Assembly (NCBI RefSeq): GCF_003346775.1
Contig: NZ_CP031219.1
Location: forward strand, 1,054,001-1,118,000
Source: Malaciobacter mytili LMG 24559
Lineage (GTDB): Bacteria > Campylobacterota > Campylobacteria > Campylobacterales > Arcobacteraceae
Reading direction: 5' to 3'
DNA: 64,000 nt
A program made the position numbers and the translations under genes. Positions 34,197 through 42,843 of the stretch are shown here, piece after piece; the first letter of the stretch is position 1, and every line of letters begins with the position of its first letter. The notes below the pieces were generated by a model that worked only from the letters and a program-made list of their open reading frames with translations, was not told the DNA's origin and ran no database searches.

Positions 34197-35876
34197 ATGC
34201 AAGAATTTGTATATTATAATCCAGTTGGATTAGATTTCCCTTTAGATGAAGCTATATATGTAACTTCAAATATCGAGGAAACAAAAGATGCAAACTTTCT
34301 AATTTCAAATAGTACTGAAATTGATTGTGAAGTAAGTGCTGATGAAATAGATTTTTATATAAAAAATAGTTTAGATCCCATCTCAAAAAAAATAGAAAAT
34401 GTTTATAAACTTTATGAAATAGCTGCTTTAAAATTTGACCTAGCCCAAGATATAACTTATACACAAAATATTGGTAACAAAGTTTTATTAATTGCAAATA
34501 GTGATGATGCAAAAAGTTTTATATCAAATATAAATCCAAATGAATTTGATTTATTTCAAATAGATGAAAGTATTATCAAGTCAATTTCTGGACATATTGG
34601 TAACTTATGTGTAGTGGTTGATGATGAAGGAAAAGATGTAATTTTAAAAGTTGATCAAATTGTATGGTTTGATATAAAAGAGTTAGGTTTAAAGCAAAGT
34701 GGTAGCTTTGATCCAACAAAATCTTCAATAAATGAAGTAATTCAAACACTTAGAAAAAATATAGATGAATATGAATATAGAAAGTTTACTACATATGATT
34801 CAAATATCTGTCAATATCATGAAAGAAGAGAAGAAGTTTGTGGAAGATGTGAAGAGGTTTGTCCTACAACTGCAATTATAAAAATTGATTCTAAAAAACA
34901 TTTAGAATTCTCTCAAATTGATTGCCATGGCTGTGGTGGATGTATCTCTATTTGTCCTTCTGGTGCCTTGGATTATGCTCCTATTAGTAGAAACTCTATT
35001 TTTGAAATGGCAAAAGAGTTTAGAGATTTTATTCCTTTAATAATTCCTAATAAAATGAATATTTCTTCTGTAAATGTTCCTTTAAAAGAAAATGTATTAC
35101 CTTTTAAAATTGAAGGAGAAAAGTTTTTACATGAAACTTCTTTTTTAACAATTTTACAAGAGAGTGGTTCTCAACTAATATTTTTTACTGATTTCCTATC
35201 AAAAGGTAGTAAAGATGCAATTAGAATTTTAAATGAAATTTATACTAAAAAATATGGTAAAAAAGCTATTTTTGTTGCTATGAATGAAGAAGAACTAAAA
35301 GAAGCTTTACAAGAAGTTGATTTTATTGAGAAATCAAAATTTTCTTATAATCAAGAAGATGAAAGAAAAAGAGAAACTTTTGCAGTAAGACTTTCTGCTT
35401 TAGTAGGACAAGAGGATTTAGGTGTAGTTAAAACAGGTGAACATTTACATTATGGAAAAGTTAATATCAATGAAGATAAATGTACTTTATGTTTAGCTTG
35501 TGTTGGTGCTTGTAATGTAGATGCTTTAAAAGCATACCCAGAAGATAATACATTAAGATTAAACCCTTCTATTTGTACAGCCTGTGGATACTGTGAACTT
35601 TCATGTCCAGAAAAGGACTGTTTAACAATACAACAAGATATTATTGAATTAAATCCAAGTTGGTTTTTACAAAGAGTTGTTGCAAAAGATGAATTATTTG
35701 CATGTGTAGAGTGTGGAAAAGAGTTCGCAACTAAAAAAGCTGTTGAAAAAATCGCAAATATAATGGGACCAATTTTTGCAAATAATCCTGCAAAACAAAG
35801 AACTTTATATTGTTGTGAAAACTGTAAACCAAAAGTAATGCTAAGCGCAGATATATCAAAGAATCAATTAGTATGA
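34197..35876 (+). CDS. multi-cluster 4Fe-4S protein of the formate dehydrogenase locus
   Basis: 559 residues, no signal peptide, so cytoplasmic. Four iron-sulfur motifs: C205..C215-GR-C218-EEV-C222-P, C243-HG-C246-GG-C249-ISI-C253-P, C429-TL-C-LA-C-VGA-C, and C460-TA-C-GY-C-ELS-C-P. A C-terminal zinc-finger-like CVECGKEF...CCENCKP follows. Conserved in the Fdh loci of Campylobacterota, but its role is not settled; electron transfer to or from the dehydrogenase or maturation of FdhA are both possible. It overlaps the chaperone gene by 4 bp. Only the first of the two FDH copies has it. The N-terminal ~190 residues are an unrecognised domain. Confidence 0.8.
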   Translation: MQEFVYYNPVGLDFPLDEAIYVTSNIEETKDANFLISNSTEIDCEVSADEIDFYIKNSLDPISKKIENVYKLYEIAALKFDLAQDITYTQNIGNKVLLIANSDDAKSFISNINPNEFDLFQIDESIIKSISGHIGNLCVVVDDEGKDVILKVDQIVWFDIKELGLKQSGSFDPTKSSINEVIQTLRKNIDEYEYRKFTTYDSNICQYHERREEVCGRCEEVCPTTAIIKIDSKKHLEFSQIDCHGCGGCISICPSGALDYAPISRNSIFEMAKEFRDFIPLIIPNKMNISSVNVPLKENVLPFKIEGEKFLHETSFLTILQESGSQLIFFTDFLSKGSKDAIRILNEIYTKKYGKKAIFVAMNEEELKEALQEVDFIEKSKFSYNQEDERKRETFAVRLSALVGQEDLGVVKTGEHLHYGKVNINEDKCTLCLACVGACNVDALKAYPEDNTLRLNPSICTACGYCELSCPEKDCLTIQQDIIELNPSWFLQRVVAKDELFACVECGKEFATKKAVEKIANIMGPIFANNPAKQRTLYCCENCKPKVMLSADISKNQLV

Positions 35877-36574
35877 AAAATATAAATATAAATAAAGTAA
35901 GAGCAATCTATTATGGATTGTTTTCTTCTTTATTTTCATATATTGAAAATGAAGAAGAGTATGAAAATATAGTAAAAACTTTAGAGTTTTTAAGTTTAAC
36001 TCCAATTGATGAGTATAGTAATGAGGCTTTTATTAATATAAATAATTATCTAAAAGAAGAAGGTTTTAGTATTTTAAAAGAAGAAAATAATGATTTATTT
36101 TTTAGTCCAAGCACTACCTTTATTCCAGTAACTGCTTCTTTTTACACAGAAGATAGAGATGATGGACAAAAAAGAGTTGAAATGACAAATTTAGTTTTAA
36201 AATCAAAATTTAGAAAAGACTCAAAAAGTTTTAAAGAAGCAGAAGATCATATTTGTTTTATTTTTGCTTTTTTGCAAAAGTTAATTCAAGAGGATTTTAG
36301 TGTTGAAAATAGACTGGCTTATGAAGTTTTTTCTTCAATTTTAAATGAAATGATTGATGAATTTATTAATAATATTTATTCCCATGAAAATAGCCGATTT
36401 TATAAAAATATTGCCATTCTTTTAAAAGTTTTTATTGAATTAGAAAGGTCTTTTTATAATATAAAAGATAGCAAAAATAGTAAAAATAGAAAGCAACCAG
36501 AACTATTTCACCAAAAGAAAAAAGAGTTTAAACAAAGAGCAAAAAGAAATTTTGACGAAGTTACAACACTGTAA
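35873..36574 (+). CDS. TorD-family molybdoenzyme chaperone (1)
   Basis: 233 residues, all-helical. RAIYYGLFSSLFSYIENEEEYENI near the N-terminus, the FSPSTTFIPVTASFYTEDRDDG core and the FIFAFLQKLI helix are those of TorD/DmsD-like cytoplasmic chaperones. These bind the Tat signal of a molybdo/tungsto-enzyme and guard cofactor insertion before export. The second copy at 41782 aligns throughout (shared TTxIxxTASFY/TASYYDE). The client is presumably FdhA1 or the small Tat protein encoded just downstream. The C-terminus is a basic tail. It overlaps the 4Fe-4S gene by 4 bp. Confidence 0.82.
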   Translation: MKNININKVRAIYYGLFSSLFSYIENEEEYENIVKTLEFLSLTPIDEYSNEAFININNYLKEEGFSILKEENNDLFFSPSTTFIPVTASFYTEDRDDGQKRVEMTNLVLKSKFRKDSKSFKEAEDHICFIFAFLQKLIQEDFSVENRLAYEVFSSILNEMIDEFINNIYSHENSRFYKNIAILLKVFIELERSFYNIKDSKNSKNRKQPELFHQKKKEFKQRAKRNFDEVTTL

Positions 36575-36586
36575 CATTTTTTTTAT

Positions 36587-36617
36587 CCACTAATATGCTT
36601 TTTTTGCATATTAGTGG
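36587..36617 (+). terminator. hairpin after torD-like gene, containing palindrome copy 1
   Basis: Perfect 12-bp arms CCACTAATATGC (36587-36598) and GCATATTAGTGG (36606-36617) around seven T. It can act as a terminator or attenuator. Its core 36592-36612 is also AATATGC-N7-GCATATT, the same 21-bp motif as at 36635, 41457 and 47232. Confidence 0.65.
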
Positions 36618-36634
36618 AGTTTTATTTATTTAGA

Positions 36635-36655
36635 AATATGCAAATTTTGCATATT
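36635..36655. promoter_or_regulatory. 21-bp palindrome, copy 2 (candidate ModE-like operator)
   Basis: AATATGCAAA-T-TTTGCATATT is a perfect 10-1-10 palindrome, 82 bp before the small Tat protein gene and 43 bp (centre to centre) from copy 1, close to four helical turns. The regulator is inferred from the ModE-like gene at 48459. Confidence 0.55.
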
Positions 36656-36737
36656 AAAAGAGATAAGTGAGAAAAGTATTTCTTTTTTGAGTTATCTCTT
36701 TTTGGGTAAAAGAGAGAAATATAGCTTGGAGGAAAGC

Positions 36738-36938
36738 ATGAAAGAAAATAGAAGGAGTTTTATTAAAAAAACTCTAAGTGCAAGTGCTTTGGTTGCAGCA
36801 GGTAGTAGCGTTGCTTTAGCAAGTAGCAATACTAAAAATAGTAGTTCAAGTGGTGTTGTTGTAGGAAAATCTCCTAAAAAAGAGATTTTATACAAAGAGA
36901 CAAAAGAATGGGAAGCTTTTTATAAAGCAAGTTATTAA
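36738..36938 (+). CDS. small Tat-signal protein of formate dehydrogenase region (1)
   Basis: 66 residues from the ATG at 36738, which follows GGAGGAAAG; longer upstream readings have no such site. It has a Tat signal (NRRSFIKKTLSASALVAAGSSVALA) and a short conserved mature part with SSGVVVGKSPKKEILYKETKEWE. This is the 'formate dehydrogenase region Tat target' family, always next to fdhA. The mature part is too small for an enzyme; a structural or maturation role is likely. The second copy is at 42622. It is 12 bp before fdhA1. Confidence 0.85.
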   Translation: MKENRRSFIKKTLSASALVAAGSSVALASSNTKNSSSSGVVVGKSPKKEILYKETKEWEAFYKASY

Positions 36939-36950
36939 AAGGTAAAAAAA

Positions 36951-39791
36951 ATGGGTAAAAATATACTCAATGATTTATCTTTGAAAATGGGTAGAAGAAA
37001 TTTTCTTAAATTAGCTTCACTTGGTGCAGGAGTAGGTGCAACTTCAATGTTTGCTTCTACAAATACCCTAAGAGAAGCTACAAATGATGAGATTAAAAAT
37101 CCTTTTCCTGGTTCAAAGAAAGTTAAAACAATTTGTAGTATTTGTTCTGCTGGATGTGGAATAGTTGCTGAGGTTCATAATGGTGTTTGGGTAAGACAAG
37201 ATGTGGCACAAGACCATCCTATTAGTGAAGGAAGTCATTGTTGTAAAGGTATTGACCAAATTGATTTAGTAAAAAGTAAACAAAGAGTTAAATTTCCACT
37301 AAAAAAAGTTGCTGGTAAATGGCAAAGAATTTCTTGGGAAAAAGCAATTAGTGAAATTTCTGAAAAAATGTTAAAACTAAGAGAAGAAAATGGTCCTGAT
37401 GTGGCGATGTTTTTAGGTTCAGCAAAATTTAACCTTCAACAAGCTTTTTATTTTAGAAAATTTGCAGCAATGTGGGGTACAAACAATATAGATCACGTAG
37501 CAAGAATTTGACATAGCGCAACAGTTGCCGGGGTGGCAAATACATGGGGTTATGGTGCTATGACAAATCATTTTGGTGATGTTGTTGGACACTCAAAAGC
37601 AATTTTAATGATAGGTGCTAATTCAGCTGTGGCAAATCCAATTGGGTTTAAGCATTTCCTTCAAGCTAAAGATAGAAATAATGCTAAACTAATTGTAGTT
37701 GATCCAGTTTATACAAAATCTGCTGCTAAAGCAGACCATTATTTAAGAATTAGAACAGGTACAGATGTAGCATTTATTTATGGATTATTACATATTATAT
37801 TTAAAAATGGTTGGGAAGATAAAGAGTTTATTGATAGCCGTGTATATGGTATGGATGAGATTAGAGAAGAAGCAAAAAAATGGACACCTGAGGAGACGCA
37901 AAATGTTACAGGTATTCCAGCGGAGAAGATTATCCAATTAGCTACACTTTTAGCTAAAACTAAACCAACTACAGTTGTTTGGGCACTTGGTATTACTCAA
38001 CATAGTACAGGTACTTCAAATACAAGAATTCTTCCAATACTTCAATTAGTATTAGGAAATATGGGTAAAAAAGGTGGTGGAACAAATATTATTAGAGGAC
38101 ATGATAATGTTCAAGGTTCTACTGATATGTGTTGTTTAGCTGATAGTTTATCTGGATATTATGGATTAGGTGAAGCTTCTTGGAGATATTATGCAAAAGC
38201 TTGGGGTGTAGATTTTGATTGGTTACAAAAAAGATTTCACTCTCCTAAATGGATGCATGAAAAAGGTTTCTCACTTGCAAAATGGTGGCAAGGAGTATTA
38301 CAAGAAGAAAAAACTTATTCTTCAAGTCCTATTAGAGCTTTATGGGTTCAAGGTACAGGTATTACTTCTATGGCACAAACTGCAAAAGTTCAAGAAGCTT
38401 TAGATAAATTAGATTTATTAGTTGTTGCAGAACCTTTTGTAAATGAAGCAGCAGTAATTACAAGTAAAACTGATAATATTTATATTTTACCAGTGTGTAC
38501 ACAGTTTGAAACAGAAGGAAGTGTAACTGCTACAAATAGATCTTCTCAATGGAGAAGTAAAGTAGTAGATCCTTTATATGAAAGTAAAACTGACCATGAT
38601 GTAATGTTTGAATTTGCTAAAAAATTTGGTTTTTATGATGAATATGTAAAAGCTATGAAAATGGATATTGTTGATGGTGAACCAAAAGTAGTAAAAGATA
38701 GTTTTATTTGGCCAGATGATGCAGCTAATGAGTTAGCAAGAACAATTAAAACAATTGGTCTTGGTGGATGGACAGCAAAAAGATTAAGAGAACACCAAGA
38801 AAATTGGCATTTATTTGATCCTTTAACTTTAAAAGGTTCTGGAAAAATGAAAGGTCAGTATTATGGTTTACCTTGGCCTTGTTGGGATACAAAACACCCA
38901 GGAAGTCCTATTTTATATGATGTAACAACACCTGTTAGTAAAGGCGGTATGGGATTTAGAAATAGATTTGGTTTAGAACATGAGGGTGTTTCTCAATTAC
39001 CTGATGAAAGAGTAACAGTTAAAGGTTCAAAAATCAAAGGTGGATACCCTGAAATTACAAAAGATAATATTGAAAAAGTTTTAGGTATTACTTTAACAAA
39101 AGAAGAAAAAATAAAAATTGGAGCAAATTGGAAAGTAGATTTTAGTGGAATTATTCAAGAAAAGTGTAATGAAGCTGAAGTTTGTGTGTATGGAAATGCA
39201 AAAGCAAGAGCAAAAGTTTGGACATTCCCAGACCCAATTCCAAAACATAGAGAACCAATTCACTCTCCAAGACATGATTTAGTTCAAAAATATCCAACTT
39301 ATGAGGATCAAAAAAATAACTTTAGGGTTGATGTAAGATTTAAATCAGAGCAAACAGCTCAAGATTGGTCAAAAGAGTTCCCTACAATGCTAGTTACTAT
39401 GAGAGTTGTAAACTTAAGTGGGGCTGGTATGTTAGAAAGAACAAGTAAGTACCTTTCTCATATTACTCCTGAAATGTTTGCTAATATCAATCCTGAATTA
39501 GCTGCTGATTATGGAATAAGAAATGGGGATATGATGTGGTTACATTCACCACAAGGAACAAAAATTAAAGTAAAAGCTATTTATAGTCATAGTGTTACGC
39601 CAGATAGAATTTGTTTACCATATAACTTTGCAGGAGTGATGCAAGGTGTGGATATGAGTGCTAATTATCCAGAGGGAACAAAACCTTATACAATAGGTGA
39701 AAGCTCAAATACTATTACAAATTATGGCTTTGATATTATTACACAAATTCCAGAATTCAATGCTGGTTTATGTAAAATTGAAAGAGCATAG
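36951..39791 (+). CDS. fdhA: formate dehydrogenase alpha subunit, selenocysteine-containing (1)
   Basis: 946 residues with an internal TGA (37509-37511) read as Sec187. Tat signal GRRNFLKLASLGAG; then the [4Fe-4S] motif CSICSAGCGIVAEVHNG..CCKG, then NNIDHVARI-U-HSATVAG, where the Sec is the Mo/W ligand, and the bis-MGD-binding domains (MIGANSAVANPIG, NVQGSTDMC). It oxidises formate to CO2 in the periplasm and passes electrons to FdhB and FdhC. A SECIS hairpin follows the TGA. The frame continues unbroken after TGA, so a frameshift or pseudogene is excluded. The paralogue is at 42844. Length is normal for FdhA/FdnG. Confidence 0.96.
37525..37539 (+). promoter_or_regulatory. SECIS element of fdhA1
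   Basis: TTGCC-GGGGT-GGCAA hairpin begins 14 nt after the TGA. The fdhA2 element has the same stem and the loop GGTGT. Confidence 0.8.
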
Positions 39792-39800
39792 GAGTAGGTT

Positions 39801-40406
39801 ATGAGTGAAATGTCAAGAATGAAATTTTATTGTGATGAGGATAGATGTATTGAGTGTTTTGCTTGTTCTGTAGGTTGTGCAGAAGCTCATGAATTACCAA
39901 GTGGAATTAGCAGAAGAAAAGTAATCACATTAAATGAAGGAATAGAAGGGCTTGAATACTCTTTATCAATAGCTTGTATGCATTGTACAGATGCACCTTG
40001 TGAGCAAGTATGTCCAGTTGATTGTTTTTATATAAGAGAAGATGGAATTGTTCTTCATGATAAAGAGAAATGTATAGGTTGTGGATATTGTTTATATGCT
40101 TGTCCATTTGGTGCACCTCAATTTCCAAGAGATGGAGCTTTTGGAACAAAAGGGGCGATGGATAAATGTACAATGTGTGCTGGAGGTCCTTTAGAAACTA
40201 ATTCAAGTGAAGAAAGACACCTTTATGGACAAAATAGAATTGCTGAGGGGAAAGTTCCTTTATGTGCTGCTGTTTGTTCAACAAATGCTTTATTGGTTGG
40301 AGATTCTCAAAAGGTTTCTGAAATTTATAGAACAAGAGTCTTATCAAGAGGGCATAATCATATAGCTAAAACTCCTAAATCATGGAGTTCGGCATATGGT
40401 TCATAA
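39801..40406 (+). CDS. fdhB: formate dehydrogenase iron-sulfur subunit (1)
   Basis: 201 residues with four [4Fe-4S] motifs: CIECFACSVGCAEAH, CMHCTDAPCEQVCP, CIGCGYCLYACPFG, and CTMCAGG with the later CAAVCSTNAL. It carries electrons from FdhA to the cytochrome b subunit. Unlike FdnH there is no C-terminal membrane helix. It starts 10 bp after fdhA1. The middle of the gene (39954-40259) is 99 per cent identical in DNA to fdhB2, far more than the flanks, which suggests gene conversion between copies. Confidence 0.93.
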   Translation: MSEMSRMKFYCDEDRCIECFACSVGCAEAHELPSGISRRKVITLNEGIEGLEYSLSIACMHCTDAPCEQVCPVDCFYIREDGIVLHDKEKCIGCGYCLYACPFGAPQFPRDGAFGTKGAMDKCTMCAGGPLETNSSEERHLYGQNRIAEGKVPLCAAVCSTNALLVGDSQKVSEIYRTRVLSRGHNHIAKTPKSWSSAYGS

Positions 40407-40420
40407 AAGAAAGTAATAAT

Positions 40421-41314
40421 ATGAAATTTAAATATTTAGTTTTATTATTTTTTACAATAACTTCACTAGCATTTGCTAGTGAAAGTTCAATTTATGGTGA
40501 AGATTTAATAAAAAATATTTTAGGTTATGATAAAAAAGAGTCTTTGCATTTAGGATATTATTTCACACTTTTACAAAGTAAATATTTTCAACCACTATTT
40601 TTAGGTGTATTAATTGGGGTACCAACAGCCTTTTTTATACATTATAAAATTATTGGTCCAATGATTTTTTCTCATGATAGAAAAAAGATTTATGTTTTTT
40701 CAGTTTTCAATAGAGTAGTTCATACCATAGCTGCAATTGCCTTTATACTACTTATACCAACAGGAGTAGTTATGATGTTTGGTGATTTTTTTGGTGGTGG
40801 TACATTTGTAAGAGCAAATAAAGAAATTCATGCTATTGCAACCTTACTTTTTATTATTTCAGTTATACCTATGTTTTTTATGTGGGTAAAAGATATGCTT
40901 CCTACAAGTGATGATATTAAATGGATGATGATTGTAGGAGGATATTTAAATAAAAGAAAAGATCCAGTACCAGCAGGTAAATTTAACGCAGGTCAAAAAT
41001 CTTGGTTTTTAGTTGCGACTCTTGGTGGGATTATTATGATTTTAACGGGCGCAATTATGTATTTTCAAGATTTTAAACTTGATTTTATTGTGCAAATGGG
41101 CTTGTCTCAAATTGATTTATTAAGAGGTAGTGCAATTGTACATAATATTTTAGGACTTGCTGTTTTAGCTCTTTTTTTAGTACATATTTATATGTCTGTT
41201 TTTGCAATTAAAGGTGCAATTCATAGTATAATTACTGGCTATAAAGAGGAAGAGGAATTAGAAATTTTACATAGTTCTTACTATAAAAAATTAAAAAAAG
41301 AACAAAAAGTATAA
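40421..41314 (+). CDS. fdhC: formate dehydrogenase cytochrome b subunit (1)
   Basis: 297 residues from the ATG at 40421; this start gives the same N-terminal signal (KFKYLVLLFFTITSLAFA) and length as the paralogue, whereas the upstream in-frame ATG at 40382 lies inside fdhB. It has four membrane helices of the FdnI/FdhC type with haem-binding histidines (NRVVHTIAAIAF, KEIHAIATL, IVHNILGLAVLALFLVHIY). It passes electrons from FdhB to menaquinone in the inner membrane. It ends at a strong terminator that closes the first FDH unit. Confidence 0.92.
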   Translation: MKFKYLVLLFFTITSLAFASESSIYGEDLIKNILGYDKKESLHLGYYFTLLQSKYFQPLFLGVLIGVPTAFFIHYKIIGPMIFSHDRKKIYVFSVFNRVVHTIAAIAFILLIPTGVVMMFGDFFGGGTFVRANKEIHAIATLLFIISVIPMFFMWVKDMLPTSDDIKWMMIVGGYLNKRKDPVPAGKFNAGQKSWFLVATLGGIIMILTGAIMYFQDFKLDFIVQMGLSQIDLLRGSAIVHNILGLAVLALFLVHIYMSVFAIKGAIHSIITGYKEEEELEILHSSYYKKLKKEQKV

Positions 41315-41326
41315 AAAAGTATAAAA

Positions 41327-41352
41327 AAATCCTCTCAAAATTGAGAGGATTT
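41327..41352 (+). terminator. terminator after fdhC1
   Basis: AAATCCTCTCAA-AA-TTGAGAGGATTT, perfect 12-bp arms, 12 bp after the stop codon. Confidence 0.85.
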
Positions 41353-41781
41353 CTTCAAAATTTTAAAAAATTTCAAAAAATTTCAAAATTTGTTAAAAAT
41401 TGATTTAAATCAAGAAAATAAAGGATAAAGATTATTAAATAATAAATTAGTATTTAAATATGCAAAAATTGCATATTTTTGAAATTGTGGAATTTAGGGA
41501 GTATCTAAAAAAGTAAAAATAACAAAAAAAAAACAGCTAAAAAAAGTAAAAAAAAATTAACAAAAAAATATGTTCCTATTTTTTACATTATTAAATTATA
41601 AATAGGCATAAAGTACCTATATAAAGTTATAGACTAAGTTTTCTTTAAAGTTAGTAGCTTTAAAATTAGTAAATAATAATTGACCAAAAATAAAAAATAG
41701 ATATTGAATATGGTAAAAAATATGACAATTTTTATCCTATTTAACTCTATATAATAATTTTATTTTTGTTAAGGATAAAAA
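41353..41781. other. 429-bp noncoding region between the two FDH units
   Basis: Very AT-rich, with no credible gene on either strand. Near its left end it has short repeats of the kind AAAAAATTTC. It contains palindrome copy 3 (41457-41477), a weaker repeat ATAGG-N9-CCTAT (41600-41618), and near its right end promoter-like TATAATAAT. The 300 bp between the palindrome and the chaperone gene is long for this compact genome; a long leader or small RNA is possible, but I see no clear structure. Confidence 0.6.
41457..41477. promoter_or_regulatory. 21-bp palindrome, copy 3 (candidate ModE-like operator)
   Basis: AATATGC-AAAAATT-GCATATT, same length and arms as copies 1 and 2; 305 bp before the second chaperone gene. 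Confidence 0.5.
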
Positions 41782-42540
41782 ATGAAAGAGCAAGAAGTTA
41801 ATAAAGCAAGAGCTGTTTATTATAAAATTTTTAGTAACTTTTTTGTTTATACACCAGATATAAATAAATATTTTCAACTTTTAAATTTAATTGAGTTAGT
41901 AAAAAACAACTCTTTAGATGAATATTCTGCACAAGCTTTTGAAAATATCTTAAAAAAACTTCAAAAAGATTCTAATATTGTATTATTAAAAGAGTATGAT
42001 GATATTTTCCATAATCCACAAACAACTCAAATAAGAACAACTGCTTCATATTATGATGAAAAAGTTGAAAGTGGTAAAAAAAGAGTTCAAATGTTGGATT
42101 TTCTAGCAAAAACTAAAATAAGAAGAGATGAAAAGAGATTTTCTGAATATGAAGATTCTATTGGATTTATCTTAACTGTTCTATCTGAACTAGCTTTTTT
42201 AGTAAGTGAAGGTGAAGAACAATATAAAACTTTACAACACTGTATGTTTAGTGATATTTTAAATGAATTTGTAGATGAATTATCAAAAGCAATTTATGAG
42301 CATGAAAAAGCAGATATTTACAAAGATGTAATAGTTGCTTTATTATCTTTTATGGAATTTGAAAGATTATATTTTGGTATTTCAAGAGCAAAACCAAAAG
42401 AAGTAATAAAAGAAGAAGTATGCGAAGAAGTTATTTCAAAAGAAGAACTTGAAAGAAGAGCTAGAAATAAAGCAGCAAAAGCTGCTGGTGCAAAAGTACA
42501 AGAAGATGTTTTTATAGCTTCTTCAAACGAAGAAATATAG
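41782..42540 (+). CDS. TorD-family molybdoenzyme chaperone (2)
   Basis: 252 residues, paralogous to the protein at 35873 over its whole length (NKARAVYYKIFSNFF, TTASYYDEKVESGKKRVQM, SDILNEFVDELSKAIYEHEKAD). It is all-helical with an additional acidic/basic C-terminal tail (EEVCEEVISKEELERRARN). It is probably the cytoplasmic chaperone of FdhA2. It is followed by an 81-bp gap with a long RNA hairpin and then the small Tat gene. An AAGGATAAAAA site precedes the ATG. Unlike copy 1, no 4Fe-4S gene precedes it. Confidence 0.82.
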   Translation: MKEQEVNKARAVYYKIFSNFFVYTPDINKYFQLLNLIELVKNNSLDEYSAQAFENILKKLQKDSNIVLLKEYDDIFHNPQTTQIRTTASYYDEKVESGKKRVQMLDFLAKTKIRRDEKRFSEYEDSIGFILTVLSELAFLVSEGEEQYKTLQHCMFSDILNEFVDELSKAIYEHEKADIYKDVIVALLSFMEFERLYFGISRAKPKEVIKEEVCEEVISKEELERRARNKAAKAAGAKVQEDVFIASSNEEI

Positions 42541-42547
42541 GCCTTTT

Positions 42548-42593
42548 AAAGAGGCCAAAAAAGAGTAAGTTGTTACTTTTTTTTGGTCTCTTT
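42548..42593 (+). other. long RNA hairpin between torD-like gene 2 and the small Tat gene
   Basis: Arms of 21 nt (42548-42568 and 42573-42593) around the loop GTTG pair along their whole length; the two DNA mismatches become G-U pairs in RNA. There is no T-run after the hairpin, so it is not an ordinary terminator. It may be an RNase III site, a transcript-stability element or a partial terminator. Confidence 0.6.
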
Positions 42594-42621
42594 GAGACTG
42601 AAAAAACAATAAGGATCAACT

Positions 42622-42828
42622 ATGCAAAGTGATAGAAGACAGTTTGTCAAAAAAAGTGCAATGGTTGTTGGTGCAAGTGTAGCTGTTGGTGCTACTACAC
42701 TGGCTGCAAGTGGAAAAAGCTATAAAACAGCTGATTCTAATGGTGTTGTTGTAGGTAACTCTCCTAAAAAAGAGATTACTTATAAAAAAACTCAAGCTTG
42801 GGAAGATTATTACAATCAAGCAAAATAG
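42622..42828 (+). CDS. small Tat-signal protein of formate dehydrogenase region (2)
   Basis: 68 residues: Tat signal DRRQFVKKSAMVVGASVAVG..LAA, then SNGVVVGNSPKKEITYKKTQAWEDYY, matching copy 1 (GVVVGKSPKKEILYKETKEWE). Same family and place, 15 bp before fdhA2, with AAGGATCAACT upstream. The conserved NSPKKEI-Y-KT-W core is nearly unchanged between the copies, so this tiny mature domain is under strong constraint. Confidence 0.85.
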   Translation: MQSDRRQFVKKSAMVVGASVAVGATTLAASGKSYKTADSNGVVVGNSPKKEITYKKTQAWEDYYNQAK

Positions 42829-42843
42829 ATAAAAGGTGTTAGT

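Noticed and set aside
36587-36617. The AATATGC palindromes as ordinary terminators only
   Set aside because: Copies at 36635, 41457 and 47232 are not placed after genes with a T-run and keep a fixed 21-bp length, which fits protein binding better. The first copy may do both.
37509-37511. In-frame stop in fdhA1 (and 43405-43407 in fdhA2) as a frameshift or pseudogene
   Set aside because: The frame stays open on both sides, the TGA is at the known Sec position, a SECIS-like hairpin follows, and selA, selB, selC and selD are all present.
39093-39275. Several opposite-strand open frames inside fdhA, fdhB and other genes
   Set aside because: They are low-complexity shadows of strongly coding frames, without ribosome binding sites or domain sequence.
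41353-41781. A hidden gene or CRISPR-like array in the long AT-rich gap
   Set aside because: Repeats there are short, irregular A/T runs without spacers, and no frame has a start with a ribosome binding site and sensible composition.
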